Below are positions 1-10,657 of a stretch of 64,000 nt of DNA, one piece after another. Origin of the DNA: Vulgatibacter incomptus_A (GTDB lineage Bacteria > Myxococcota > Myxococcia > Myxococcales > Vulgatibacteraceae); the NCBI GenBank assembly GCA_040391605.1, contig JBEBXK010000003.1:91451-155450 (forward strand), in the 5' to 3' direction. The number at the start of each line of letters is the position of its first letter. Position 1 is the first letter of the stretch. Below the pieces are notes generated by a model, which had not been told where the DNA came from, did not search any database, and was given only the letters and a program-made list of their open reading frames with translations. The position numbers were made by a program, and so were the translations under genes.

Positions 1-2
1 AC

Positions 3-1421
3 CGCGTCGGCATCTGGCTCGATCGCGACCATGAGATCCTCCACGCCGATCGCAGCGGCAACCAGCGCGTCTCCCCTGCCACCACGACCGTAGGCCTCGA
101 GCTAGCCATCGAGACTACGGCGCTCCCCGATGGCATGGTCGGGACGCTCTACGCGGTCGACCTCGAGGCCAGCGGCGGGATCGGCGCCTACCAATGGTCC
201 GTCGCTCCAGGCTCGACCCTCCCACCGGGCCTCCATCTCCTCGCCAGCGATAGCTCCAGTTCGAGCCGAATCGGCGGTGTCCCGGACGCTCCTGGCGCTT
301 TCTCGTTCGGCCTGCAGGTGGAGTCGGGAGCATTCACCGAAAGTGCGACCTATACGATCACGATCCTGCCGGCCCCCGTACCCCTGACCATCGAGACCAG
401 CTTGCTGCCGAGCGCGGCGGTCGGGGTCCCCTACCAGGCCACCCTGGTAGCGGCCGGCGGCACGCCGCCCTACGCCTGGTTGGTCGACGCAGGCGGCCTC
501 CCGGATGGCCTCGCCCTCTCCACCGAAGGCGTCCTCAGCGGTAGCCCGACCGAGGCGGCCAGCAAGCATCTGGTCTTCCGCGTCGAGGACGCCGCGTCCC
601 GCGAGGCGACCGCCAGCCTCCGCCTCGAGATCGTCGCTGCCGTCGAAGATCTCGGCTGCGCCCAGTCGAGCCTCCCGACCCTGACCCTGGGCGTCGAGAT
701 GGACCCGCTCTTCCTCGTCTCCACGGGTGGCCTCGCCCCCTACAGCTGGTCCAGCGTGAGCGGCGCCGTCCCCGGCCTCGATCTCTCGGCCTCCGGCGTG
801 ATCACCGGTACACCCACGGCTGCCGGGACCCACGATTGGATCATGGAGGTCTCCGATTCGCAGCCGACCTCCGCGAGATGCCGGATGGGCTTCGAGGTCA
901 TCGACGAACCCGGTCCCGTGACCGGGCTCGAGATCACCACCGGCTCGCTGCCACGGGCGCGGATCCTGGAGACCTACCAGGCGACGCTCGAGGTCCGGGG
1001 CGCGATCGGTACCGTCCGCTGGACCCTCGAGGGCAGCCTCCCCGCCGGGCTCTCGCTGAGTGAGGCCGGGACCATCAGCGGCATCCCCTCCGAGGAGTCC
1101 CTCGCTGGCGACAAGAGTCGGATCTTCACCTTCCAGGTCCAGGCGGAGGACGAAGAGAACCTCGCCACTACCACCTTGAGCCTCGAAGTCTTCGACGACG
1201 GAGAGCCCGAGGATCCGGAAGATCCGGAAGATCCGGAAGATCCGGAAGACCCCGAGGATCCGGAAGATCCCGAAGATCCGGTAGACCCCGAGGAGCCCGG
1301 GACGCCCACGAAGAAGAAGAAGAGCGGCGGTGGCTGCCAGTCGTCCTCCGGCGACACCGGCCTCCTGGCCTTCGGCCTCGCCCTTGGCCTGGCCGGCTTG
1401 AGCCGTAGGTCCCGCCGCTGA
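3..1421 (+). CDS. MYXO-CTERM-type surface protein with tandem putative Ig domains (5' partial)
   Basis: The reading frame is open from the first bases of the window, so the true start lies outside. At least four repeated putative-Ig (He_PIG-like) modules can be read, each with a pattern like LP..G.....Y...L...GG..PY.W.......PGL.LS..G.ISG.P. They are followed by an eight-fold EDP linker, a short basic KKKKSGGG stretch, a cysteine (GGGCQSSSG), one hydrophobic helix (LLAFGLALGLAGL) and a terminal RRSRR. That Cys / helix / Arg-cluster tail matches the MYXO-CTERM sorting signal known from Myxococcota, so the protein is probably exported and held at the cell surface. The ligand is unknown. The EDP linker likely acts as a spacer between the Ig modules and the anchor. 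Confidence 0.8.
   Translation, partial: RVGIWLDRDHEILHADRSGNQRVSPATTTVGLELAIETTALPDGMVGTLYAVDLEASGGIGAYQWSVAPGSTLPPGLHLLASDSSSSSRIGGVPDAPGAFSFGLQVESGAFTESATYTITILPAPVPLTIETSLLPSAAVGVPYQATLVAAGGTPPYAWLVDAGGLPDGLALSTEGVLSGSPTEAASKHLVFRVEDAASREATASLRLEIVAAVEDLGCAQSSLPTLTLGVEMDPLFLVSTGGLAPYSWSSVSGAVPGLDLSASGVITGTPTAAGTHDWIMEVSDSQPTSARCRMGFEVIDEPGPVTGLEITTGSLPRARILETYQATLEVRGAIGTVRWTLEGSLPAGLSLSEAGTISGIPSEESLAGDKSRIFTFQVQAEDEENLATTTLSLEVFDDGEPEDPEDPEDPEDPEDPEDPEDPEDPVDPEEPGTPTKKKKSGGGCQSSSGDTGLLAFGLALGLAGLSRRSRR
1209..1280 (+). repeat. 9-bp tandem repeat encoding eight EDP units
   Basis: Near-identical 9-bp units (GAGGATCCG / GAAGATCCG) repeat eight times inside the surface-protein gene and encode an acidic Glu-Asp-Pro spacer. 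Such tracts change copy number by slippage, so linker length may vary between strains. Confidence 0.9.
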
Positions 1422-1471
1422 CTCAGACGAGAGGAGCCGCCCGCCACGGCGGCCCCCTCCGCAGGCGCAGA

Positions 1472-1560
1472 GCCTGTGAAAGAAATCGCCCTCGCACACG
1501 CGGGGGCGATTTTTTCACGCGCGCTTCGCGCTACGGCTCTTTCCTGGCGTTCGCTCGCCT
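1472..1560 (+). repeat. Dispersed triple-hairpin intergenic repeat, copy A (also a terminator-like structure)
   Basis: The unit begins GCCTGTGAAA and folds as a 15-bp stem with one bulged G (1476-1491 against 1504-1518) that ends in a run of T. It continues as GCGCGCTTCGCGC and a GGCG-TTCGCT-CGCC hairpin. The T-run makes it a plausible intrinsic terminator for the surface-protein gene. The same layout recurs at 1577, 16386 and 16487, so it is a repeat family rather than a one-off terminator. Confidence 0.8.
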
Positions 1561-1576
1561 CCAGCTCGACTGGGGT

Positions 1577-1660
1577 GCCTGTGAAAGATCCCCTCACGCC
1601 AAGTGATGTCAGTTTTCACGCGCGCTTCGCGCTACCGCTCTTTCCCCGCGTTCGCTCGCC
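1577..1660 (+). repeat. Dispersed triple-hairpin repeat, copy B (degenerate first stem)
   Basis: It shares the opening GCCTGTGAAAGAT, the GTGAAA / TTTTCAC outer arms, the GCGCGCTTCGCGC hairpin and the GTTCGCTCGCC ending with copy A. The inner part of the first stem has been replaced by unrelated sequence. It stops 12 bp short of the lysC stop codon on the opposite strand. Confidence 0.75.
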
Positions 1661-1672
1661 CTCGCGGATCGA

Positions 1673-2863
1673 TCAGCCGAGGAGCTCTTGGTGGATGGCG
1701 CGGACGGCGTCGTCGAGGTGGCGCGCCTCGAGGAGGACGCTGATCCGGAAGCTGGAGGTGGAGAGCTGGATGGGCTCTGCGCCCATCGTCGCGAGGGCGG
1801 CCTGGATCCGGCGGACGTTGGCGAAGCTCGTATTGATGCCCGCGCCGATGGCGGAGACCGCGCCGAGGCCATCGCGGATGCGGAGGCCGTCGCCGAAGCG
1901 CGTCGAGAGGTCGGCTACGAGGGCGTCGAAGTCCGGGAGGTTCTCCCGAGAGAGGACCAGGGAGGCGCTGCCGGCAGGGAGCCTGTCGAAGAGGAGCTGC
2001 TTGCCGAAGGAGCCCCGGAGATCGAGGTGCTCGAGGAGCTCGCTCAGGGCGGCGGCGGAGCCTGGGCTGGCGCTGAGGAGGGCGAGACCGTGCTCGCTGG
2101 TGACGCCGGCGATCCGGGGGGGCGCGCCGTCCGTCAGCGGGCGGATCGAGGTCTGGCCGCTGCCGCCGAAGGTGGAGCGGGCGAAGAGGGCGATCGCCCT
2201 TTCCTTCGCGAACTCCACGGCCTGGGCGTGGAGGACCTTCGCGCCGGACTCGGCGAGCTCCTGCATCTCCTCGTAGGAGATCTCGGCGAGGCGGGTGGAG
2301 GCGGGGATGAGGCGCGGATCGGCTGTGTAGACGCCTTCCACGTCACTGTAGATCTCACAGGCCTCGGCGCCGAGGGCGGCGGCCAGCGCCACCGCGGTGG
2401 TGTCGGAGCCGCCGCGGCCCAAGGTCGTGACCTCCTTCCGCCGGCTGACGCCCTGGTAGCCGGCGACGATGACGACCTTGCCGCCCTCGAGCTCCTCCTG
2501 CACGCGGAAGGGGCGCACCTCGACGATGCGGGCGTTGGCGTGGGTGTCGGTGGTGATGATCCCCGATTGGGATCCGGTGAAGCTCACCGCCGGGACGCCC
2601 CTGGCGTTCAAGGCCATGGAGAGCAGGGCCATCGAGATCCGCTCACCCGCCGTGAGGAGCATGTCCAGTTCGCGACGGGCGGGGTTGTCGCAGACCTTGC
2701 GAGCCAGGGTGAGGAGCTCGTCGGTGGTGTCGCCCATGGCGGAGACGACGACGACGACCTGCTTGCCCTCCCCTCGCGTGCGGGCCACGCGATCGGCGAC
2801 CCTGCCGATCTTCTCGACGTCGGCGACGGACGAGCCGCCGAATTTCTGCACCACGATCGACAC
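1673..2863 (-). CDS. lysC: Aspartate kinase
   Basis: This cytoplasmic enzyme phosphorylates L-aspartate, the first step towards lysine, methionine and threonine. The 396-residue protein has the aspartokinase opening VQKFGGSS (residues 5-12), the GRGGSDTT nucleotide/substrate loop (149-156), and SDVEGVYTADPR (173-184). A C-terminal region of about 145 residues fits the paired ACT domains that mediate feedback inhibition. Its length is typical of monofunctional LysC. The ATG start follows a GGAGG-like site in GCAGCCTGGAGGTCC. The gene is monocistronic: a repeat pair lies downstream and a 528-bp intergenic region upstream. Which amino acid inhibits it cannot be read from the sequence. Confidence 0.95.
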   Translation of the reverse strand: MSIVVQKFGGSSVADVEKIGRVADRVARTRGEGKQVVVVVSAMGDTTDELLTLARKVCDNPARRELDMLLTAGERISMALLSMALNARGVPAVSFTGSQSGIITTDTHANARIVEVRPFRVQEELEGGKVVIVAGYQGVSRRKEVTTLGRGGSDTTAVALAAALGAEACEIYSDVEGVYTADPRLIPASTRLAEISYEEMQELAESGAKVLHAQAVEFAKERAIALFARSTFGGSGQTSIRPLTDGAPPRIAGVTSEHGLALLSASPGSAAALSELLEHLDLRGSFGKQLLFDRLPAGSASLVLSRENLPDFDALVADLSTRFGDGLRIRDGLGAVSAIGAGINTSFANVRRIQAALATMGAEPIQLSTSSFRISVLLEARHLDDAVRAIHQELLG

Positions 2864-3391
2864 GGATGGACCTCCAGGCTGCTCCCCTCCTCTCTACGGC
2901 GCGCGAGGGTGCCCGAGCAAGTAGCGCGACATGGAGCCGGCTTTCGCGGCCTCTCGACTCATCGGCCGAGGGCTCGAAGCTCTCGCCTCTGCCAGGAGCG
3001 ACAAAGAGATGCCTGCAGCAGCGTCTCAGCCCGGTGCCTCGATTGGCCGGGCGGAGAGCGCCGGACGCCCCCGCCATCGCTGCCTCGAGTCGACCGAAGA
3101 GCCGCCGGGCGTTGCAACCGGGCTCCTCCGCATGAGCTTCCATCGGGGCGGTCGAGCAGACATCCCCACGTACGAGAGCCGGTTGACAGCGACTCACAGG
3201 GTGTTAGCCTGCAGCCCGATCTGTGAATGTCCGGCAGCGAGCGCCCAACCCGAGGGGGCGGCGCTCCTCTTTGCCGATTCAAGGAATGAAACGCTGCTCG
3301 AGTTGTTGGGCCGCGCGTCGCTCCTTGGCGAGCCTCCCCTCGCCGGGCGGCCGCTCCTTTACGGCGACTTCAAGAACGACGGGGATAAGAG
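2864..3391. other. Intergenic region between divergent lysC and the ABC/GldG-like operon
   Basis: I see no convincing gene here: the open frames lack family signatures and ribosome binding sites. The region must hold the lysC promoter (minus strand) and the promoter of the ABC operon (see 3183-3210). The leader of the ABC operon would be about 180 nt. Confidence 0.6.
3183..3210 (+). promoter_or_regulatory. Sigma-70-type promoter candidate for the ABC/GldG-like operon
   Basis: A perfect TTGACA (-35) at 3183-3188 is followed after 16 bp by TAGCCT (-10, 3 of 6 consensus bases). It points at the ABC ATPase start at 3392. Confidence 0.45.
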
Positions 3392-4156
<765 letters not shown>

Positions 4157-4255
4157 TCTCGCGCGGCGCCGCCCCCTGTTTCCGGCGGAAGCCCGTCTCC
4201 TTGCAACCCCGGCGCGCCTGATTGTGCTCGCCGCCTTCACGCCTGAGGTCGATCG

Positions 4256-5047
4256 ATGCGAAACGCCATCGCCATCGCGAAAAAAGAGCTCTACCTCTAC
4301 TTCACCACGCCGATCGCGTACGTGGCCTTCTTCGCCACCTCGTTCATCGGCGCCTGGTTCTTCCTCTCCCTCACCGCCTCCTTCCAGCGCCAGTCGATGC
4401 AGTTCATGCAGTTCCAGGCGCCTCAGATGATGGAGCGGATGAACCTCACCGACATGGTGGCGGCGCCGCTCTTGGTGAACATGGGGCTGATCCTCACCTT
4501 CGTGATCCCCTTCCTCTCCATGCGCCTCTTCTCCGAGGAGCGCCGCCAGAAGACGATGGAGCTGCTGATGACCGCCCCCTTGCGGTCGTCCGAGATCGTC
4601 TTCGGCAAATACCTCGCCGCGTTGGTGGTGCTGGCGGTGGTCCTCGCCATCGTGGCCGTCTTCCCCACCCTCCTCACCATCTTCGGCAGCTCCAGCGCCG
4701 GCAGCGCCATCGAGTGGCAGACGGTCGGCGCCGGGCTGGTGGGCCTCTTCCTCTGTGGCGCGGCCTTCCTCGCCATCGGGATCTTCGTCTCCTCCCTCAC
4801 CGACTCCCAGGTCGTCGCCGCGCTGATCACCTTCTTCGTCCTCCTCCTCTCCTGGATGGTGAGCTGGAAGGCGGCGGAGGCCGAAGGCGCCATGCGCGAG
4901 GTGATCCTCCACGCCTCGTCGGTGACCCACCTGGTCTCCTTCGCCCGCGGGATGGTCGACCTCAAGGACGTCGTCTACTTCTTCTCGGTGATCGTGCTCG
5001 GCCTCTTCCTCACCCATCGCGCCGTCGAAGCGCGGCGGTGGGCTTGA
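4256..5047 (+). CDS. ABC-2 family permease, GldF-like
   Basis: This 263-residue integral membrane protein begins MRNAIAIAKKELYLYFTTPIAY, the usual opening of ABC-2 permeases. A large loop (residues about 45-75) separates the first helix from a helix near LLVNMGLILTFVIPFLSMRLFSEE. The ERRQKTMELLMTAPL segment (about 101-115) is the conserved cytoplasmic coupling region of this family. About six transmembrane helices are apparent. It lies 99 bp after its ATPase and 16 bp before the GldG-like gene. It should form the channel of the transporter. The cargo is unknown. Confidence 0.88.
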   Translation: MRNAIAIAKKELYLYFTTPIAYVAFFATSFIGAWFFLSLTASFQRQSMQFMQFQAPQMMERMNLTDMVAAPLLVNMGLILTFVIPFLSMRLFSEERRQKTMELLMTAPLRSSEIVFGKYLAALVVLAVVLAIVAVFPTLLTIFGSSSAGSAIEWQTVGAGLVGLFLCGAAFLAIGIFVSSLTDSQVVAALITFFVLLLSWMVSWKAAEAEGAMREVILHASSVTHLVSFARGMVDLKDVVYFFSVIVLGLFLTHRAVEARRWA

Positions 5048-5063
5048 TCTCCAAGGTGCTGCG

Positions 5064-6584
5064 ATGAACCTCAAGACTCTCTCCCGGGTCGCGCTCGGCT
5101 TCGGCATCTCCCTCCTGGTCTCCGGCGCGGCCATCCTCCTCCTCGTCCCGGGCAGCGAGCGCGTGGCCATGGTCCAGGCCATCGCCGGCGTGCTCCTCCT
5201 GGCCCTCTTCTTCGCGGCCAACAAGGGCGCGCTGGGCCGCACCTTCGGCGGCCGCGCCACCTGGTTCTACGGCGCCTCCGCCGTCATCGCCGTGCTGCTG
5301 ATCGGCGCCCTCGGCGCGTCGAATTACATCGCGTCGCGCAAGCAGCTGAGCTGGGATCTCACCAAGGGCGGGCTCTTCACCCTGGCCGAAGATACGGTGA
5401 ACACCCTGCGTGGACTCGAGTCCGAGGTGAAGGTCACCGCCTACTTCGGCGCCGCCGATCCCGGCTACCCGCCGGTGAAGGAGATGCTCGAGCGCTACCA
5501 GAAGCAGAGTGAGAAGCTGGTGGTGGACTTCGTCGATCCCGAGAAGGATCCCCAACTCGCCAAGGAGAAGTCGATCACCGCCAACGGCCCGCGAATCATC
5601 TTCAGCCACGGCGCCACCGAGGCCCGGGCGAACGACGCCTCCGAGGAGGCCCTGACCAACGCGATGCTCAAGGTGCTGCGCACCTCCGAGAAGAAGATCT
5701 ACTTCACTGCGGGTCATGGAGAGTTCGACCTGAAGGATCTCACCACCGAGCAGGGCTACGGCCGCATCGCCAAGAAGCTCGAGGACGAGGGGCTGCAGTC
5801 CGCCCCGCTCCACCTGACCAGCGGCTCGATCCCGGACGACGCCGCGGCCCTGGCCATCGTCGGCCCCCAGAAGGCCTTCCTCGAGCCGGAGCTCGAGGCG
5901 CTGCGCGCCTACCTCGATCAGGGCGGCCGCCTCTTCGTCTCCCTCGAGCCCGGCTTCTCGGATCCCGCCCTGGAGGAGATCCTCGGGGATTGGGGCTTCC
6001 TCTTTGAGGACTCGTTGGTGGTGGATCCCGTCTCCAAGCTCATGGGCGGCGGTGACTCGATCCCCGTGGTGCAGCAATACGCCGAGCATGACATCACCAA
6101 GGGCTTCGGCCTCGTAACCGTCTTCCCCACCGCGCGGCCGGTGATCGCCAGGGGCGACGTAGAGCCGCGCCCCACCATCCTGGCTCTGAGCAACCCGACC
6201 GCCTGGGGCGAGACCGAGTTCCGCAGCGGCGTCGCCAGGCTCGAGGAGGGAAAGCGCCGCGGCCCTCTGGGCCTCCTGGCCCTCGTCTCCAAGGCTGGCG
6301 AAGGCGAAGGCGTCGAGTCCCGGATCGTCGCTGCCGGCGACGCCGACTTCGTCAGCAACAAATACGAGGGCGCGGCGGGCAACGCCGACCTCTTCCTCAA
6401 CTCGATGAACTGGCTGGCGTCCCAGGAGCAGCGGATCACGATCCGGCCGAAGATGCGCGAGGCCTCGAATCTCATGCTCACCGAGGGCGACGCCCGCTTC
6501 CTCAACTTCTTCGCGATCAGCGCGATGCCGATGCTGATCCTCGCCGCCGGCCTCTCCGTCTGGCTCGTCCGCCGGTCGAAGTAG
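5064..6584 (+). CDS. GldG-family auxiliary protein (ABC-type uncharacterised transport system)
   Basis: This 506-residue protein has three N-terminal hydrophobic segments (about residues 10-30, 35-52 and 72-92), a large extracytoplasmic domain, and a final helix (about 483-503) ending WLVRRSK. The soluble domain contains GLESEVKVTAYF, VDFVDPEKDPQLA and KKIYFTAGHGE, hallmarks of the GldG / ABC-type uncharacterised transport (IFT52-like) family. In gliding Bacteroidetes GldG associates with GldA and GldF. Here it is encoded directly after those homologues and probably acts as the periplasmic partner of the same complex. Its biochemical activity is unproven even in relatives. Confidence 0.85.
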   Translation: MNLKTLSRVALGFGISLLVSGAAILLLVPGSERVAMVQAIAGVLLLALFFAANKGALGRTFGGRATWFYGASAVIAVLLIGALGASNYIASRKQLSWDLTKGGLFTLAEDTVNTLRGLESEVKVTAYFGAADPGYPPVKEMLERYQKQSEKLVVDFVDPEKDPQLAKEKSITANGPRIIFSHGATEARANDASEEALTNAMLKVLRTSEKKIYFTAGHGEFDLKDLTTEQGYGRIAKKLEDEGLQSAPLHLTSGSIPDDAAALAIVGPQKAFLEPELEALRAYLDQGGRLFVSLEPGFSDPALEEILGDWGFLFEDSLVVDPVSKLMGGGDSIPVVQQYAEHDITKGFGLVTVFPTARPVIARGDVEPRPTILALSNPTAWGETEFRSGVARLEEGKRRGPLGLLALVSKAGEGEGVESRIVAAGDADFVSNKYEGAAGNADLFLNSMNWLASQEQRITIRPKMREASNLMLTEGDARFLNFFAISAMPMLILAAGLSVWLVRRSK

Positions 6585-6663
6585 GTCGCGCGCCGTCGTC
6601 CGCTGCGGGGCCTCATCGGCCACGTCGCAGCTTGAGAGTCTTGCAAAGGGGAGCTCGCCGAAA

Positions 6664-7686
6664 ATGGCCATCTCGCAGAAGAACCAGCTCGTCGTCACCC
6701 TCGCCGCCGCCGGCCTCGTCGCGGTGGCCGTTGGCGCCTACGCCTTCTGGGGCGTCTTCGAAGCGGAACGGAAGGATGAAGCGCGGGAGGAGGTGGAGGC
6801 CCGCCTCTTCGCCCTCGAGGCAGAGAGCATCGCCAGCCTCCAACTCCACGCCAACGGCGAGACCACCTCCCTCGATCGGGCGGACGGCGCCTGGCGGATC
6901 ACCGCCCCCGTGGAGGCCGCCGCGGACACCGGCGCCGTCGACGCGCTGATCGCCCGACTCGTCGCCGCCAAGCGAAAGAAGCTGCTGGTCGAGTCCGGCG
7001 CCGATCTGACGCTCTTCGGCCTGGACGAGCCCACCATCCGCATCTCGGCTTCCACCGCCGACGGGCAAGAGGCCAGCCTCGCCATCGGCGCCCAGAACAC
7101 TTTCGACAGCTCCTACTTCGTCAGCCCCGGCCAAGGACAGGTGGCCTCCGCCGACGCCTCGATCAAGACCGCCCTCGAGAAGGGGACCTTCGATCTCCGC
7201 GACAAGCGGGTCATCGTCTTCGGCGACGACGGCCTCGAGTCCATCTCCACCACCGGCACCGCCTCCTGGACCCTGCGCCGAAGCGACGGAAGCTGGACCC
7301 TGGCAGGCGACCAGGGCGGCCCCGCCGACGAGAAGATCGTGGGCGGCATCCTCCGCGCCCTCCACGACCTCCGCGCCCTCTCCTTCCCCGCTGGCACCGC
7401 CGCCGACCACGGCCTCGACCCGCCCTCCATCGAGCTCACCCTCCGTCGAGAGGATCTGCCGCCGCTGGTCCTTCGCCTCGGCAGCGCCGAGGACAAGCAT
7501 TACGCCAGCTTCGACGGCGGCGCGATCATGGAGATCCCCGGGAGCCTCTTCACGGAGTTGGTCAAGGAGCCCAAGGAGCTGCTGGCCCCCCCGCCGGCCC
7601 CCGAGGGGGAGTCGCCGGAAGGGGTGGCAACCCAGGGCTCGGAGCCCGCCGAGGATGGCGCGCCTTCGGAGCAGGGCCTTCGTTAA
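6664..7686 (+). CDS. DUF4340 domain protein, last gene of the GldA-F-G-like operon
   Basis: The 340-residue protein has one N-terminal membrane anchor (about residues 9-27) followed by a soluble region. That region contains FALEAESIASLQLHANGE, VEAAADTGAVDALIARL and LFGLDEPTIRISA, which match DUF4340. DUF4340 proteins are habitually encoded next to GldG homologues, as here. The C-terminal 35 residues are Pro/Glu-rich and probably disordered. The protein should sit in the periplasm beside the GldG-like protein. No enzymatic motif is evident. The gap from the GldG-like gene is 79 bp. Confidence 0.85.
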   Translation: MAISQKNQLVVTLAAAGLVAVAVGAYAFWGVFEAERKDEAREEVEARLFALEAESIASLQLHANGETTSLDRADGAWRITAPVEAAADTGAVDALIARLVAAKRKKLLVESGADLTLFGLDEPTIRISASTADGQEASLAIGAQNTFDSSYFVSPGQGQVASADASIKTALEKGTFDLRDKRVIVFGDDGLESISTTGTASWTLRRSDGSWTLAGDQGGPADEKIVGGILRALHDLRALSFPAGTAADHGLDPPSIELTLRREDLPPLVLRLGSAEDKHYASFDGGAIMEIPGSLFTELVKEPKELLAPPPAPEGESPEGVATQGSEPAEDGAPSEQGLR

Positions 7687-7688
7687 GG

Positions 7689-7717
7689 TTGACTGGGACG
7701 GGCTACGTCGGTAGATC
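7689..7717 (+). promoter_or_regulatory. Promoter candidate for rpoZ
   Basis: TTGACT (7689-7694), a 17-bp spacer and TAGATC (7712-7717) lie just upstream of the GGAGGA ribosome binding site (7727-7732) and the ATG at 7736. The -10 match is modest. Confidence 0.4.
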
Positions 7718-7735
7718 GCTCCCTTCGGAGGAAGA

Positions 7736-8011
7736 ATGGCTCGCGTAACGATCGAAGATTGCCTGCCCATGGTGGAGAACCGCTTCGCGCTGGTGATCCT
7801 CGCAACCAAGCGGACCCGTCAGCTCATGGCGGGGGCCCGGCCCATCCTCGATCCGGGCAAGAACAAGCCCTCGGTGCTCTCACTCCGCGAGATCGCCACG
7901 GGCAAGGTGAAGTTCGACCGCGACGTGGCCGCCGCCCTGGCCGGCAAGTTCGACAAGGCGCCGGTGCCCACCACCCTGCGCCCGCTGCCCCCCACCGGCT
8001 CGGCGCGCTGA
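7736..8011 (+). CDS. rpoZ: DNA-directed RNA polymerase omega subunit
   Basis: The 91-residue protein opens MARVTIEDCLPMVENRFALVILATKRTRQLMAG, the omega signature covering the conserved helix that clamps the beta-prime C-terminus. It continues with NKPSVLSLREIATGKV, also conserved in omega. Omega stabilises and helps assemble RNA polymerase and, in proteobacteria, contributes to a (p)ppGpp site. Here it is not linked to gmk or spoT as in enterobacteria but stands between the DUF4340 gene and groES. A GGAGGA site 3 bp before the ATG supports the start. Confidence 0.92.
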   Translation: MARVTIEDCLPMVENRFALVILATKRTRQLMAGARPILDPGKNKPSVLSLREIATGKVKFDRDVAAALAGKFDKAPVPTTLRPLPPTGSAR

Positions 8012-8263
8012 AGCTCGCGCGGGTGGCCTGGCCCCCGCGGAGTCCTTCCAGCATCAGCCACTCCCCCTCGCTTCGCTAGCATCCGCAACGCGGCGCCCGG
8101 CCTCTCGGCCCCGTCGTCGTCGATCGCGAGTCGTGTCTGCCGGGTTTGAGCCTTGGGCTCCCTGCGCGCGATGCCCCACCCATAGCGGAAGCTGGAGCTC
8201 CGTCATCCATCGGGGATGCCGAGCCGTCCCCAGCACCGCCTGATCGAGCACGAGCCCTTGGCG

Positions 8264-8290
8264 CTGGCGCTCCCGGGGGGCGAGTGCCAG
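8264..8290 (+). promoter_or_regulatory. Upstream CIRCE-like operator (HrcA site candidate)
   Basis: CTGGCGCTC-N9-GAGTGCCAG: the arms pair at 8 of 9 positions with the CIRCE spacing of 9 bp. It lies 132 bp upstream of the main CIRCE and could be an auxiliary HrcA site. It diverges from the TTAGCACTC consensus in the left arm. Confidence 0.5.
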
Positions 8291-8357
8291 GCCACCCTCT
8301 CGAACGCCTGAAGAACGTTGAGGATCAGGCCTTTGCGAGGATCGTCTCCGGCCGCCC

Positions 8358-8385
8358 TTGACGACCTGGCGAGGTGGGTTATATC
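8358..8385 (+). promoter_or_regulatory. Heat-shock operon promoter (sigma-70-like)
   Basis: TTGACG (8358-8363), a 16-bp spacer and TATATC (8380-8385) lie immediately before the CIRCE element, so a bound repressor would cover the start of transcription. Confidence 0.6.
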
Positions 8386-8395
8386 TGCTCCGCGT

Positions 8396-8422
8396 TTGGC
8401 ACTCGCCCGGTCGGAGTGCCAG
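8396..8422 (+). promoter_or_regulatory. CIRCE operator upstream of groES
   Basis: TTGGCACTC-N9-GAGTGCCAG matches the CIRCE inverted repeat (TTAGCACTC-N9-GAGTGCTAA) with correct arm length and spacing. It sits between the promoter and groES. This predicts HrcA-mediated repression with release on heat shock. No hrcA gene lies in the window. Confidence 0.85.
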
Positions 8423-8469
8423 CAACGGAACGACCGCCGGGACCCATCTCAATTTGGAGGAATCAGCAT

Positions 8470-8760
8470 ATGAAGATCCGGCCGCTGCAGGACCGCGTGA
8501 TCATCAAGCGCGTCGAGGAAGAGGAGAAGTCGAAGGGTGGCATCATCATCCCCGACTCCGCCAAGGAGAAGCCGCTGGAGGGCAAGGTGCTCGCCGTCGG
8601 CAACGGCAAGGTCCTCGAGGACGGCAAGGTCCGCCCCCTCGACGTCAAGCCCGGCGATCGCATCCTCTTCAGCAAGTACGCTGGCACCGAGATCAAGATC
8701 GAGGGTGAGGAGCACCTGATGCTCCGCGAAGACGACATCCTCGGTGTGATCGAAGGCTAA
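8470..8760 (+). CDS. groES: Co-chaperonin GroES (Cpn10)
   Basis: This is the lid of the GroEL folding chamber: a 96-residue protein starting MKIRPLQDRVIIKRVEEEEKSKGGIIIPDSAKEKP. It contains the mobile loop (about residues 17-33) and the conserved GDRILFSKYAGTEIKIEGEEHLMLREDDILGVIE C-terminal half. The start at 8470 is set by GGAGG at 8456-8460 with 9-bp spacing. The frame is open further upstream, but that stretch covers the CIRCE operator and is not conserved. groEL follows after 78 bp, the standard operon. Regulation by HrcA/CIRCE is predicted from the upstream palindrome. Confidence 0.97.
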   Translation: MKIRPLQDRVIIKRVEEEEKSKGGIIIPDSAKEKPLEGKVLAVGNGKVLEDGKVRPLDVKPGDRILFSKYAGTEIKIEGEEHLMLREDDILGVIEG

Positions 8761-8838
8761 AGCGTCCGCTAGCGCGACTTTCCAAACTTCGGAGCGCCGA
8801 GGAAAGACGGCTCTCCGCCAGACTCGAGGTTTCAAGAC

Positions 8839-10479
<1,641 letters not shown>

Positions 10480-10504
10480 GCCGCACCACAGCATAGAGAA
10501 GGAC

Positions 10505-10543
10505 GAGACGGCCCCCCTGCCCCCCTGGCAGCGGGGCCGTCTC
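10505..10543 (+). terminator. Terminator hairpin after groEL
   Basis: An 11-bp perfect stem, GAGACGGCCCC against GGGGCCGTCTC, with a 17-nt C-rich loop lies 26 bp after the groEL stop. No T-run follows, so termination may need Rho or serve mRNA stability. Confidence 0.6.
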
Positions 10544-10657
10544 GCGTTCGGACGGAGGAGAGCCGCAACCCTCGCCGGTCCGAATCATCCAACGATACGT
10601 ATTCATTCAACGTTGCAGCCGCGGCCTCCGCGCCGAAGCGGCTCGAAAGGAAGACTC

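Larger units (their letters stand above)
8012..8469. other. groES upstream regulatory region
   Basis: This 458-bp stretch has no supported gene. It holds two CIRCE-like palindromes (8264-8290 and 8396-8422) and a promoter (8358-8385). Confidence 0.7.

Noticed and set aside
102..1499. Long minus-strand frame opposite the surface-protein gene with IFRI-rich repeats.
   Set aside because: It is the antisense shadow of the EDP repeat and Ig modules; high G+C makes long shadow frames common.
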